In this document: positions 40,711-49,487 of the stretch, in pieces
How positions within the stretch are numbered: position 1 is the first letter of the stretch
Layout: each line of letters starts with the position of its first letter
From: Nocardia ignorata NBRC 108230
GTDB lineage: Bacteria > Actinomycetota > Actinomycetes > Mycobacteriales > Mycobacteriaceae
Assembly (NCBI RefSeq): GCF_001612905.1
Contig: NZ_BDBI01000012.1
Location: forward strand, 310,001 to 374,000
Direction: 5' to 3'
Length of the DNA: 64,000 nt
Program-made: the position numbers and the translations under genes
Notes under the pieces: generated by a model
Seen by the model: only the letters and a program-made list of their open reading frames with translations
What the model was told of the DNA's origin: nothing
The model's database searches: none

Positions 40711-41508
40711 TCAGAACGCGGGCCAGGGGATCGGGCGGGCCGAATTCGGTAGGGGCATGACCGGGCGTTCCAGCAGGGCTTTGGTGCGTTCGGTCAGTGC
40801 GGTGATCTCGGCGTCGGTGATGTGCTCGGCGAGCGAATCCGCTATCGGGCCGGTCAGATTCGTGGCGAACGCGGTGACATCGGCGATCAGTGCCTCGTCG
40901 ATGGGCTGACCGGCCCACCCCCACAGCACCGTGCGCAGTTTCGGTTCGCTGTGCAGGCAGATGCCGTGATCGACGCCGTAGACCTGGCCGTCGACACCTT
41001 CCAGCGCGTGCCCACCCTTGCGGTCGGCGTTGTTGAGCAGCAGGTCGAGCACCGCCATGCGTTGCAGGCGTGGATCGTCGGCGTGCACGAGCGAGATCTC
41101 GTTGCCGGTGTCGTCGAGGGCGCGCAGCACCTCGCAGAACCCCTCGGGCACCGTACCCGGTGAACACAGGTCGACCAGGTCGAGGCGTTGGCGCGCGTCG
41201 GTGCGGTTGTCGACCGAGGTCACCCACCGCTGCACCATGCCAGGCCCGAACGGGCCGTCGCGCAACACCGTCTCCGGGATGACACCCCATCCCAGCTGTT
41301 CGGAGATCAGGTACGAGGCCACCTCGCGCCCGGCGAGGGTGCCGTCGGGGAAGTCCCACAGCGGTCGTTCACCGCGCACCGGCTTGTACACCACCCGCAG
41401 CGGCGCACCATCGGGTTCGGGTGCGGCGATCTCGCACACCAGCGTCAGGTTGCTGGCGACGCCGACCCGTCCGATGATCTCGAGCTCACCGTCGGTGATG
41501 CCGGACAC
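40711..41508 (-). CDS. SCO1664 family protein (PI3/PI4-kinase-like fold)
   Basis: A 265-residue member of an actinobacterial family with a degenerate phosphatidylinositol-kinase-like fold. Candidate catalytic elements are the lysine in VVYKPVRGE, the loop LLLNNADRKGGH and the metal Asp in YGVDHG. Its substrate is unknown. It follows the DUF3090 gene by three bases and the phosphomutase-like gene in one operon; this triple is conserved in actinobacteria. The 3' end abuts the truncated XRE-cupin pseudogene. Confidence 0.88.
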   Translation of the reverse strand: MSGITDGELEIIGRVGVASNLTLVCEIAAPEPDGAPLRVVYKPVRGERPLWDFPDGTLAGREVASYLISEQLGWGVIPETVLRDGPFGPGMVQRWVTSVDNRTDARQRLDLVDLCSPGTVPEGFCEVLRALDDTGNEISLVHADDPRLQRMAVLDLLLNNADRKGGHALEGVDGQVYGVDHGICLHSEPKLRTVLWGWAGQPIDEALIADVTAFATNLTGPIADSLAEHITDAEITALTERTKALLERPVMPLPNSARPIPWPAF

Positions 41509-41511
41509 GTC

Positions 41512-42099
41512 TCACTCCTCGTCGAGTTCGGCCGCACCGAAGATCTCGCCGCGCTTGTACCCGTTGGTGCGCACACACATGTGCCCGCGCGCCGACAGCG
41601 GTTCCCCGCACAGCGGGCACGGTGGACGCCCGGCCGCGATCACCCGGGTGGAGCGCAACGCGAACTCCCGCGCCTGCATCGGGGTGAGGAACACGCGCAC
41701 CGCGTCGGGGCCTTCGTCGGTGTCGTCGAGCACCACCGATTCGTCGACCTCGGTCTCGGTGATCGCCAGCAGTTCCACCACCACGGCGTTCGCGTCGGCG
41801 TCCCAGCCCAGACCCATGGTGCCGACCCGGAATTCGGTGTCGATGGGAGTCATCAGCGGCGCGACATCGGTGACGTCCTCACCTTCGGGCGGTACCTCGG
41901 CCCCGAAACGGCGCGCCACCTCGTCGAGCAGCAACCCCATCCGGTCGGCGAGCACCTTCACCTGCTGCTTCTCCAGCAGCACGCTGACCACGCGCGGTTC
42001 CTGCACGGCCTGCAGGTAGAACGAACGATCGCCCGGCTCGCCCACGGTCCCGGCGACGAAACGATCGGGGGTGCGGAATACATGGATTGCGCGTGACAC
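41512..42099 (-). CDS. DUF3090 family protein
   Basis: A 195-residue conserved actinobacterial protein that begins SRAIHVFRTPDRFVAGTVG and ends with a zinc-ribbon-like CPLCGEPLSARGHMCVRTNGY. The GTG at 42099 is chosen because AGGAGG lies five bases upstream; an earlier start at 42132 would place that site inside the gene. It sits between the phosphomutase-like and SCO1664-family genes and probably acts with them. No function is established. Confidence 0.88.
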   Translation of the reverse strand: MSRAIHVFRTPDRFVAGTVGEPGDRSFYLQAVQEPRVVSVLLEKQQVKVLADRMGLLLDEVARRFGAEVPPEGEDVTDVAPLMTPIDTEFRVGTMGLGWDADANAVVVELLAITETEVDESVVLDDTDEGPDAVRVFLTPMQAREFALRSTRVIAAGRPPCPLCGEPLSARGHMCVRTNGYKRGEIFGAAELDEE

Positions 42100-42151
42100 A
42101 TGCACCTCCTGATACGTGACCCTCAACGACACTCACGAACAACCTCCTGGT

Positions 42152-42868
42152 TCAAGGAGAATCGCGGTGTCTCACATTCCCATTATCCGCACTCGCTGTC
42201 CCGGGTACTTCTCCGCCGGGCAGCGGTGGCGGTGGTGTACCCGCGGACAGGGCCGACAGGTCGGCGCCGGTGTCGTTGAACTTCCACACCGACGGCCCGT
42301 GCGGGCTGTACCGGACCACACTGATCGAGGCCGGTTCCACCGCGATCCGCTGGAAACTGTCCAGATGCAGGCCGAGCGCGTCGGCCAGGATCGACTTGAT
42401 GACATCACCGTGCGCGCACGCCACCCACAGCACATCACGACCGGCCTTGTCGGCGAGGCGGCGTTCGGTGTCGCGGATCGCGGCCACCGCCCGCTGCTGC
42501 ACCTGGGCCAGCCCTTCACCACCGGGGAACACGGCACCGGAAGCGTGCCCCTGCACCACTTTCCACAGCGGTTCGGTGAGCAGCTCGGCGATCGGGCGCC
42601 CGGTCCACTCGCCGTAGTCGACCTCGATGAGCCGTTCGTCGTGCTCGGGTTCGAGACCCAGTTTGTCGGCCAGCGGGGCGACGGTGCGCTGACAGCGCAG
42701 CAGCGGTGAGCTGGCGATGTGTTCGATCGGCAGGGTGGCGAGCCGGTCGGCGACCGCGGCGGCCTGTTCGGTACCACGCTCGGTGAGCTCCACACCGGGT
42801 GCGCGCCCAGCCAGGGTGCGCGCGGTGTTGGAGGTGGACACTCCGTGCCGGAGCAGGATCACCGTCAT
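42152..42868 (-). CDS. MSMEG_4193-family histidine phosphatase/phosphomutase
   Basis: A 238-residue histidine-phosphatase-fold protein. LLRHGVSTSNTART holds the phosphorylated His at the N-terminus, SSPLLRCQRT the second Arg, and CAHGDVIKSI the second His. It is the first gene of the conserved operon with DUF3090 and SCO1664-family genes, corresponding in my recollection to Rv2135c-Rv2133c. The substrate is not known. The C-terminal 25 residues are low-complexity. Confidence 0.9.
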   Translation of the reverse strand: MTVILLRHGVSTSNTARTLAGRAPGVELTERGTEQAAAVADRLATLPIEHIASSPLLRCQRTVAPLADKLGLEPEHDERLIEVDYGEWTGRPIAELLTEPLWKVVQGHASGAVFPGGEGLAQVQQRAVAAIRDTERRLADKAGRDVLWVACAHGDVIKSILADALGLHLDSFQRIAVEPASISVVRYSPHGPSVWKFNDTGADLSALSAGTPPPPLPGGEVPGTASADNGNVRHRDSP

Positions 42869-42900
42869 GGGACCAGCCTAACCATCAGCGGGCCTCGGGC

Positions 42901-43845
42901 TCAGGTGGCGGAGACGACACCCGCGGCGAGCAGGCCCATCACCGTCAGGCCGAGGATGATCCGGTAGCCGACGAACCAGTAGAAGGAATGCTTGCCGACG
43001 AACTTGAGCAGCCACGCCACCGAGGCATAACCGACGACGAAGGCGAGGACGGTCGCGACCAGCAGTTGTGGGCCGCTGGCGTTGAGCCCCTCACCGGCCG
43101 GTTCGAAGGCGTCGGGCAGGCTGAACAGGCCCGACGCGGTGACGGCGGGAATGGCGAGCAGGAAAGAGAACCGCACCGCCGCTTCCCGTTTCAGGCCGAG
43201 GAACAGGCCTGCGGTCGAGGTGGCGCCGGAACGCGACACACCCGGGATCAGGGCGAGGCACTGGGCCAGGCCCATGATGATGCCGTCGCGGGTGGTGAGC
43301 TGTTCGATCGGGCGGGCCTTCTTGCCGTAGTACTCACCGGCGGCGATCACCAGCGCGAACGCCACCAGCATGAACGACACCAGCCACAGGTTGCGTGCCC
43401 CGGTGCGGATCTCGTCCTTGAACAAGTAGCCGAGCACACCGATCGGGATGGTCGCGATGATGACGTACCAGCCGATGCGGTAGTCCAGCTCGCGCTGGGT
43501 GTCGCGTTCGTGTGCCTCGCGGGCGCTGCGGTCCATCACCGGCAGTTTGGTCGTCACCCGGTCACCGACGGCCACCTCACGCTGCGAGCGTTCGCGCCAT
43601 CGCATGCCGAGAGTGGTGAACCAGGCGATCAGGATGCGCCAGATGTCCTTGGCGAAGTACACCAGGACCGCGGCCTCGGTGCCGAGCTGGGTGACGGCGG
43701 TGAACGACGCGCCCGCGTCGTCCCCGAAGAACACACCCGAGACGATGCGCAGGTGTCCGGAGGAGGAGATCGGCAGGAACTCCGTGAGCCCCTGCACCAG
43801 TCCGAGTACCAATGCCTGGAACCAGGTCATCGACTCGCCCACCAC
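42901..43845 (-). CDS. uppP: Undecaprenyl-diphosphatase
   Basis: Recycles the cell-wall lipid carrier by hydrolysing undecaprenyl diphosphate at the membrane; overexpression of the family gives bacitracin resistance. The 314-residue protein has about eight hydrophobic segments and both family signatures: [15 protein letters not shown] near residue 18 and [17 protein letters not shown] near 208. The start is a GTG at 43845 or 43842 behind AGGAGG. It is upstream of the phosphomutase-like operon on the same strand with a 32-base gap. Confidence 0.95.
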   Translation of the reverse strand: MVGESMTWFQALVLGLVQGLTEFLPISSSGHLRIVSGVFFGDDAGASFTAVTQLGTEAAVLVYFAKDIWRILIAWFTTLGMRWRERSQREVAVGDRVTTKLPVMDRSAREAHERDTQRELDYRIGWYVIIATIPIGVLGYLFKDEIRTGARNLWLVSFMLVAFALVIAAGEYYGKKARPIEQLTTRDGIIMGLAQCLALIPGVSRSGATSTAGLFLGLKREAAVRFSFLLAIPAVTASGLFSLPDAFEPAGEGLNASGPQLLVATVLAFVVGYASVAWLLKFVGKHSFYWFVGYRIILGLTVMGLLAAGVVSAT

Positions 43846-44063
43846 ATCCTCCTACCACTTCTCGCGCCCGAAAGATCGCGTCCTCCTGGGCTTTTGCTTG
43901 CTCGCCCGGCCGTGTGGGCCCGCGATCCCGCAGCGACCCTACCCGTCGGGCCGGATCGGTGTCGTCGGCCCACCGGTGAACCCGACTCGCACCGGGTCGG
44001 CGCGGCGGTGACGGCCACGCCGCGCATTAGGCTGGGCGCCGTGACGAAAGCACGGGCGCGGTG

Positions 44064-45041
44064 ATGGAACAGCGAACGGTGGGACGAAGCGGACTGCGGG
44101 TGTCGCGGATCGGGTTGGCGACCCATACCTGGGGCACCCATACCGATGCCGAGGAGGCCTCGGTGCAGCTGGCGGCGTTCGCCGATGCCGGGGGGACACT
44201 GATCGACCTCTCCCCCGTCTACGGTGACGGCGCCGCGCATCAGATCCTGGCCGGGTTGCTCGGTGAGGTGGTCTCGCGTGAGGACGTGGTGCTCAGCGGG
44301 TGCGCGGGTGTGGTGACCCACAAGCCGGGCGCGGGTGTGGGCGACACGGTTCCCGCGCCTGCCGCGGTCGGCCCGGTCGTCGATGCCTCCCGGCGCACCC
44401 TGCTGCGTCAGCTCGACCGCACACTCGCCGACCTCGGCACCGACCATCTGGACATCTTCAGCATCGCGGCCTGGGATCCCTACACACCTCTCGAGGAGGT
44501 CGCGGCCACCCTCGAGACGGTGATCGCCACCGGGCGGGCCAGGTACGCGGGCGTGCGTGGCCTCAGCGCGTGGCAGCTGGCGAGCTTGGCCGCGATCGGC
44601 CCGGTCACGGCCGCGCAGACACCGTATTCGCTGCTGGCGCGCGCCCCTGAGAACGATGTGATTCCGGCCGCACGCCATCACGGGGTGGGGATCATCGCTT
44701 CGGCGCCGCTGGCCGGTGGCATCCTCACCGGCAAATACAGCGACGGTGTGCCCGCCGATTCGCGCGGTGCCGACGAGTCGACGGCCGCCGAGATCCGCCG
44801 CCGCCTCGACGACGACCGCGCGACCCGGGTGGTCGATGCGCTGGTCACCGCCGCCGACGGGCTCGGTACTTCGCCGCTGGCGGTGGCGCTGGCCTGGATC
44901 CGGGACCGGCCGGGTATCGCGAGCATGATCGTCGGCGCCCGTGATATCGGTCAGCTCACGGGCGTGCTGGCCGCCGAGACCCTGGAATTGCCGCGGGCGA
45001 TAGCGGCCGCCCTCGACGATGTGAGCGCCCGTTCGGAATGA
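44064..45041 (+). CDS. Aldo/keto reductase family protein lacking catalytic Lys and His
   Basis: A 325-residue TIM-barrel protein of the AKR family (GRSGLRVSRIGLAT start, AAWDPYTPLEE, late cofactor region). Catalytic D48 and Y53 are present, but the Lys position in the usual ATKVG strand aligns with C80 (LSGCAG) and the His of the usual VHGWDP aligns with A135. Either it uses altered chemistry or it has lost reductase activity. The ATG at 44064 is preceded by an in-frame GTG. It is divergent from uppP and lies just upstream of hmuT, overlapping the iron box by two bases. Confidence 0.85.
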   Translation: MEQRTVGRSGLRVSRIGLATHTWGTHTDAEEASVQLAAFADAGGTLIDLSPVYGDGAAHQILAGLLGEVVSREDVVLSGCAGVVTHKPGAGVGDTVPAPAAVGPVVDASRRTLLRQLDRTLADLGTDHLDIFSIAAWDPYTPLEEVAATLETVIATGRARYAGVRGLSAWQLASLAAIGPVTAAQTPYSLLARAPENDVIPAARHHGVGIIASAPLAGGILTGKYSDGVPADSRGADESTAAEIRRRLDDDRATRVVDALVTAADGLGTSPLAVALAWIRDRPGIASMIVGARDIGQLTGVLAAETLELPRAIAAALDDVSARSE

Positions 45042-45058
45042 TGGCTAGCCTTACCTGC
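45040..45058. promoter_or_regulatory. Candidate IdeR/DtxR iron box at hmuT
   Basis: GATGGCTAGCCTTACCTGC aligns with the DtxR/IdeR consensus TTAGGTTAGGCTAACCTAA at 11 of 19 positions. The right half (AGCCTTACCT) is strong and the left half weak. It ends one base before the likely hmuT start at 45059. Iron-dependent repression of haem uptake at such a site is well established in related bacteria; here it is inferred from sequence and position. Confidence 0.6.
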
Positions 45059-46072
45059 ATGAAACTGCGTGGTGTGCTGACGGCGATGCTGGCGGCGACG
45101 GTCCTGACCGGCGCCGTCGCCTGCACCGGAAGCAATCCTGCATCGACTGCACAAACCCGTGGGCCGGTGACCGCCCAGTTCGCCGACCTCGACCCCGTCC
45201 CGATCGGGCCCGCACCTACGCCGAAGATGCCCGCGACCGCGCGCTCGTTCGACGGCACCGAGGTGACGGTCACCGACGCCTCGCGCATCATCGCCGTCGA
45301 CCGGTACGGCACCCTCGCCCAGACTGTGTGGGCGCTCGGTCTCGGAGACAACCTCGTCGGGCGAAGCACCTCCGCCTCGTTCCCCGCCGTCGCCGACGTG
45401 CCGAATGTGGCGGGCGGCAACGGCAGCCTCAGCGTCGAAGCGGTGCTCGCCCTTCGCCCGTCGGTGTTCCTCACCGACACCACCAGCGCCGCGCCCGCCG
45501 TGCGCGACCAGCTGCGCGCCGCCGGTGTGACGGTCGTGTACTTCGACCCCGACCGCAGCATGGACGGTGTCGTCCCGCAGATCGAGGCCGTCGCGACCGC
45601 GCTCGGGGTTCCCGACGCGGGGCGCGCGCTCGGTCAGCGCACCAGCGACGAGATCGCCGCCGCCACCGCCCGCGTGCCCTCCGCCGACCCGAAACCCAAG
45701 ATCGCGTTCCTGTACCTGCGCAGCGCCGCGATCACCATGATGGCCGGCCCGGGTTCCGGTGCCGATTCGCTGATCACCGCGGTGGGCGGAGTCGACGCGG
45801 GGACCTCGGCCGGGCTGAGCGAACCGTTCACGGCCATCACCAGCGAGGCCATGATCGCCGCATCCCCGGATGTGCTGCTGGTGATGACCGACGGGCTGAA
45901 ATCCGTCGGTGGGGTCGACGGTTTGGTGAAGGTGCCCGGCATCGCCCAGACGCCTGCCGGGCGTGATCGGCGCGTGGTCGACATGTCCGACGCGGTGGTG
46001 CTGAGCTTCGGCCCCAACACCGGCCGGGTGATCTCGGCGCTGTCCGATGCCATCTACGGGAAGACGTCATGA
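45059..46072 (+). CDS. hmuT: Haem ABC transporter substrate-binding lipoprotein
   Basis: Binds haem at the cell surface and passes it to HmuUV. The 337-residue precursor has a lipoprotein signal ending at C22 (VLTGAVAC) and a type III periplasmic-binding fold with DASRIIAVDRYGTLAQTVWALG and VEAVLALRPSVFL motifs. The ATG at 45059 is preferred over 45038 because it gives a normal signal peptide and lies directly behind the iron box. It is first in an operon with hmuU and hmuV. Confidence 0.88.
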   Translation: MKLRGVLTAMLAATVLTGAVACTGSNPASTAQTRGPVTAQFADLDPVPIGPAPTPKMPATARSFDGTEVTVTDASRIIAVDRYGTLAQTVWALGLGDNLVGRSTSASFPAVADVPNVAGGNGSLSVEAVLALRPSVFLTDTTSAAPAVRDQLRAAGVTVVYFDPDRSMDGVVPQIEAVATALGVPDAGRALGQRTSDEIAAATARVPSADPKPKIAFLYLRSAAITMMAGPGSGADSLITAVGGVDAGTSAGLSEPFTAITSEAMIAASPDVLLVMTDGLKSVGGVDGLVKVPGIAQTPAGRDRRVVDMSDAVVLSFGPNTGRVISALSDAIYGKTS

Positions 46073-46290
46073 CCCCGCGAGCAGCAGGAGTGACCTGCCG
46101 GGCGCGTGTCCTCCAGCCGGTTGACCTGGTCGTTCGGCGCAGCCGGCGATGCCCGGACTTCGAACGTCTGGCGGCGGTTACCCGCGAAGCGCCGGGCGGT
46201 GGCGATAGCTCTCGCACTCGACAGCCAGGGCGGCGTCGTCGTCCGATGACGACTGAGCCTTCCCGCGACGAGTACCGAGACGTCGCATGA
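46069..46290 (+). CDS. Doubtful 73-residue ORF bridging hmuT and hmuU
   Basis: An Arg-rich open frame that overlaps hmuT upstream (ATGA at 46069) and hmuU downstream (ATGA at 46287), so translation could pass through it to hmuU. It has no recognised domain. By my count its third codon positions are only about two-thirds G/C, against above 90 percent in neighbours, which argues against a selected protein. It could be a translational relay or simply spacer. The double ATGA is the only positive evidence. Confidence 0.3.
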   Translation: MTPRAAGVTCRARVLQPVDLVVRRSRRCPDFERLAAVTREAPGGGDSSRTRQPGRRRRPMTTEPSRDEYRDVA

Positions 46291-47408
46291 GTGACGCCCC
46301 GGAGCTGATCAAGTCTGCCGATCCGGCGCGGATCACCGATGCGACGCCTGACCCGCTGCCGCGTCCGCGGCACCGAGCTACCCGGGTGACGGTGGTGTTC
46401 GTGGTCGCACTGGCCGCGCTGGTGATCCTGGCAGTCGTATCGGCGGTGCTCGGACAGGTGCCGACCACCGCCGCGGAGGTGGTCGGCAGCGTCGCGCACC
46501 GGATCGGACTGGGTTTCGGGCCGATGCCCGCACACCCGGCCGGCGAGGTGACGCTGTGGGAGGTGCGTTTCCCCCGCGTGGTGCTGGCCATCCTGGTCGG
46601 GGCGGTCCTCGCGACAGCGGGTGCATTGTTGCAGGGCGTGTTCGCCAACCCCCTGGCCGAACCGGGCGTGATCGGGGTGTCCGCCGGTGCGGCGGTCGGT
46701 GCGGGCACGGTGATCGTGATCGGTGGCGCGTTCGTCGCGGCCTGGTCGATCGCGGCGGCCGCGTTCGTCGCCGGGCTCGTCACGACGGCGCTGGTCTATG
46801 TGCTGTCGCGTTCGGGTGGGCGCACCGAGGTGGTGACGTTGATCCTCACCGGTGTGGCGATCAACGCGTTCGCCGGTGGTCTCATCGCGCTGCTGCTGTT
46901 CATCGCCACCCCCGCCGCCCGCGATCAGATCGTGTTCTGGCAGCTGGGCAGTCTCAACGGCGCAACCTGGCCGTCGGTCGCCGTCGTCGCCACCCTCGCC
47001 GCGAGCGGAATCCTGGCCGCCGTGCTCATCGCGCCGCGCCTGGATCTGCTGGCGCTGGGTGATTCCGCGGCCCGTCACCTCGGTGTCGACGTAGAGCGGC
47101 TGCGCAGGCAGGTGATCGTGGTGGTCGCCGTGCTCACCGCCGCGGGTGTCGCGTTCAGCGGCATCATCCTGTTCGTCGGCTTGATCGTGCCGCATGTGGT
47201 GCGGATGCTCGTCGGGCCGGGGCACCGGGTGCTCGTGCCGCTCAGCGCCGTCGTCGGCGCGGTGGTGTTGCTCGGTGCCGACGTCGCCGCGCGCACCCTG
47301 GTCCGCAATGCCGACCTGCCCCTCGGCATGCTGACCTCACTGATCGGCGGCCCGTTCTTCTTCTGGCTGCTGCGCCGCACCAGGGCCAAGGCCGGAGGTT
47401 GGGGATGA
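46287..47408 (+). CDS. hmuU: Haem ABC transporter permease (FecCD type)
   Basis: A 373-residue integral membrane permease with about ten transmembrane helices. Family motifs are RFPRVVLAILVGAVLATAG, the coupling loop with GVFANPLAEPGVIGVSAGAA, and FVGLIVPHVVRMLVGPGHR. The N-terminal 35 residues are an unusual hydrophilic extension. It works with HmuT and HmuV in haem import. The start may be coupled through the small upstream ORF. Its stop overlaps hmuV (ATGA). Confidence 0.92.
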   Translation: MSDAPELIKSADPARITDATPDPLPRPRHRATRVTVVFVVALAALVILAVVSAVLGQVPTTAAEVVGSVAHRIGLGFGPMPAHPAGEVTLWEVRFPRVVLAILVGAVLATAGALLQGVFANPLAEPGVIGVSAGAAVGAGTVIVIGGAFVAAWSIAAAAFVAGLVTTALVYVLSRSGGRTEVVTLILTGVAINAFAGGLIALLLFIATPAARDQIVFWQLGSLNGATWPSVAVVATLAASGILAAVLIAPRLDLLALGDSAARHLGVDVERLRRQVIVVVAVLTAAGVAFSGIILFVGLIVPHVVRMLVGPGHRVLVPLSAVVGAVVLLGADVAARTLVRNADLPLGMLTSLIGGPFFFWLLRRTRAKAGGWG

Positions 47409-48322
47409 GCACACCGAGCCGGTCCGCTTTCCGCCCGGCACTCGACCGAACGGCCGCGAGTACCCCGGTTCAGCGGCGGAAGCCGACGTCGTGGCGGTCG
47501 CTGTTCGCCCGCACTCCCGATGTCCCCGCGCGCCCGGAACCGGGCACCGTCACGCTGCGGGCGACGGATCTCACCGTGCGCCGTGGGGGACGCACGGTTT
47601 TGGAGGACGTCGACTTCCGGGTGGCAGCCGGTGAGATCGTCGCGCTGGTCGGACCCAACGGCGCGGGCAAGTCGAGCCTGCTCGCCGCCCTGGCCGGTGA
47701 GCTGGAGCCCACCTCGGGCACGGTGAAACTCGAAGGCCACGCCCTCTCGCACTGGACACACGCCGACATGGCCCGGCGCCGCGCGGTACTGCCTCAATCG
47801 CACACCGTCGGCTTCCCGTTCACGGCCCGCGAGGTTGTCGCCATGGGTCGCGCGCCGTGGCTGCACACCCCCGCCGCCGACCGCGACGACGAACTGATCG
47901 CCGCCGCCCTGGCCGCCACCGACGTAACCCACCTCGCCGCCCGCACCTTTCCCGCCCTGTCCGGCGGTGAACGCGCCCGCGTCGCCCTGGCCCGGGTCCT
48001 CGCCCAGGACACCGCAACCCTGCTGCTGGACGAACCCACCGCCGCCCTCGACATCGGCCACCAGGAAGCGGTACTGCGGCTCGCCGCCGACCGTGCCGCC
48101 GAGGGCTCGGCGGTGGTCGTCGTCGTGCACGACCTCGGGGTAGCCGCCGCCTACGCCGACCGCGTCACCGTCCTCGACGAGGGCCGGGTCGCCGCCGACG
48201 GCCCACCCCGGCAAGTCCTCACCCGGGACCTGCTGACCAAGATCTACCGACACCCGGTCGACGTCTTCGACCACCCCGTCACCGGCCTGCAACTGGTCCT
48301 CCCCGACCGCACCCGCCCCTGA
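47405..48322 (+). CDS. hmuV: Haem ABC transporter ATPase
   Basis: A 305-residue ABC ATPase that powers haem import. Walker A GPNGAGKSS, Q-loop region LPQSHTVGFPF, signature LSGGERARVALARVL, Walker B LLLDEPTAALD and the H-loop VVHDL are all present. The sequence around VAMGRAPWLH is typical of HmuV. About 50 residues before the first beta strand are unusually long. The ATG at 47405 overlaps the hmuU stop. Confidence 0.93.
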   Translation: MSTPSRSAFRPALDRTAASTPVQRRKPTSWRSLFARTPDVPARPEPGTVTLRATDLTVRRGGRTVLEDVDFRVAAGEIVALVGPNGAGKSSLLAALAGELEPTSGTVKLEGHALSHWTHADMARRRAVLPQSHTVGFPFTAREVVAMGRAPWLHTPAADRDDELIAAALAATDVTHLAARTFPALSGGERARVALARVLAQDTATLLLDEPTAALDIGHQEAVLRLAADRAAEGSAVVVVVHDLGVAAAYADRVTVLDEGRVAADGPPRQVLTRDLLTKIYRHPVDVFDHPVTGLQLVLPDRTRP

Positions 48323-48438
48323 ACCACCCGCGCACCACGCTGCGACGAAGGCGCCTGCCGTAACCGAGCTCCGCAGCGGTCCGCACCCGCTACCGCGGCC
48401 GACAGGTGTAGCCGCCGAGGAACCGGCGGGGGCTGGTC

Positions 48439-49372
48439 CTACCGGAAACCGCCTCCGAATCCACCGGAGTAGCCACCACCGGAGCAGCCGGAGTACCCAC
48501 CACCCCCGTCGCCCCCGTAGTTGCTGGAGGGGCCGTAATACTTCCCGGACCGTCGCGGTCTGGTCGGATCGTGTGGATGCGGATCGATCAGCTCACCGGT
48601 CAGCGCCTGCCAGCCTTCGGCCTCACTCGAATACCTATCCGTCAGTGCCCGTCCGGTTTCGTTACCCCACGCCACCTGCGTATACGGGTGGCGTTCGCGC
48701 TCGGCACGCAAGGCTTCCTGAACTTCGGCCACGGTCAGCTCGCCCTCCGCCCCGAGGATGGCGTCCAGAGTGGACAGGTAGATCCAGAAGGTGCGCGCAT
48801 TCGAGAAGGCGGTGATCTCGTAGGCCCACTGTGCCCCGGTGGCCGCGTCCAGCGCCGCGGCACGACGCGAGCGGATGCGCGCTTGTTCGCGCATGCGTTC
48901 TTCCTCGCGCCGCCGCTGTTCCTCTTCGATGCGCTGTCGTTTGCGTCGGCGCTCTTCTTCCAGGAATTCGGTCAGGTCGCCGGTACGTTGCTTGTACTCC
49001 GCGATCACCCGGTGGAACTCGGCGCGCAGTTCGGCGGCGTGCGTGTCGTAGTTCGCGCGCAGCCGCCGGTTTTCTTCTCGCGTACCGCAGCGACCACAAC
49101 AGGGTCCCGCCGAGTGGCGGCTCGAGGTGCGCACCCACTTCACGTGCGCGGGCCTGTAATTCGCTGATGGCGCCGAGCAGGTCGTCGGTCGCCGTACGCC
49201 ACCGGTCGTAGTCGCTGCTGGAGACCGAGGTGTCCGGATGCGCATCCGATCGGAAACCTGGATCGCTCACGCACGCGAGATAGTCATGGTCCCGGATCAG
49301 TTCACCGATCACATCGAGGCGGCGATTCTCGACCAGGTTCGCCAGTGTGCTCACGTGTACCGTGCGGCCCAT
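48439..49372 (-). pseudogene. Coiled-coil, Gly-rich-tailed protein disrupted by a frameshift
   Basis: The N-terminal part (from ATG at 49372: TLANLVENRRLDVIGELIRD through LLWSLRYA) and the rest (REENRRLRANYD, a charged coiled coil of Glu/Arg, an alpha/beta segment, then a Gly/Ser/Tyr-rich tail) are in different frames. They join near 49080 if the CG run in TACGCGAGA had one more CG. Combined length would be about 310 residues. The family is not recognised; a cytosolic scaffold-like protein is plausible. It may be a genuine mutation or a two-base assembly error. Confidence 0.65.
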
Positions 49373-49487
49373 ACCTCATTGTGACAGAACTACGTTGTCC
49401 GACACGGCCTTTCACACGGGCCGATCCACATGATGACCCCGAGGTCGACCGCACCCTCCGCGCCGGGGTCGACCGCCGGGTTCTCCC

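Noticed and set aside
45837..47225. 462-residue minus-strand frame opposite hmuT/hmuU
   Set aside because: Asp/His/Arg-rich shadow without domains; hmu genes are well supported on the plus strand.
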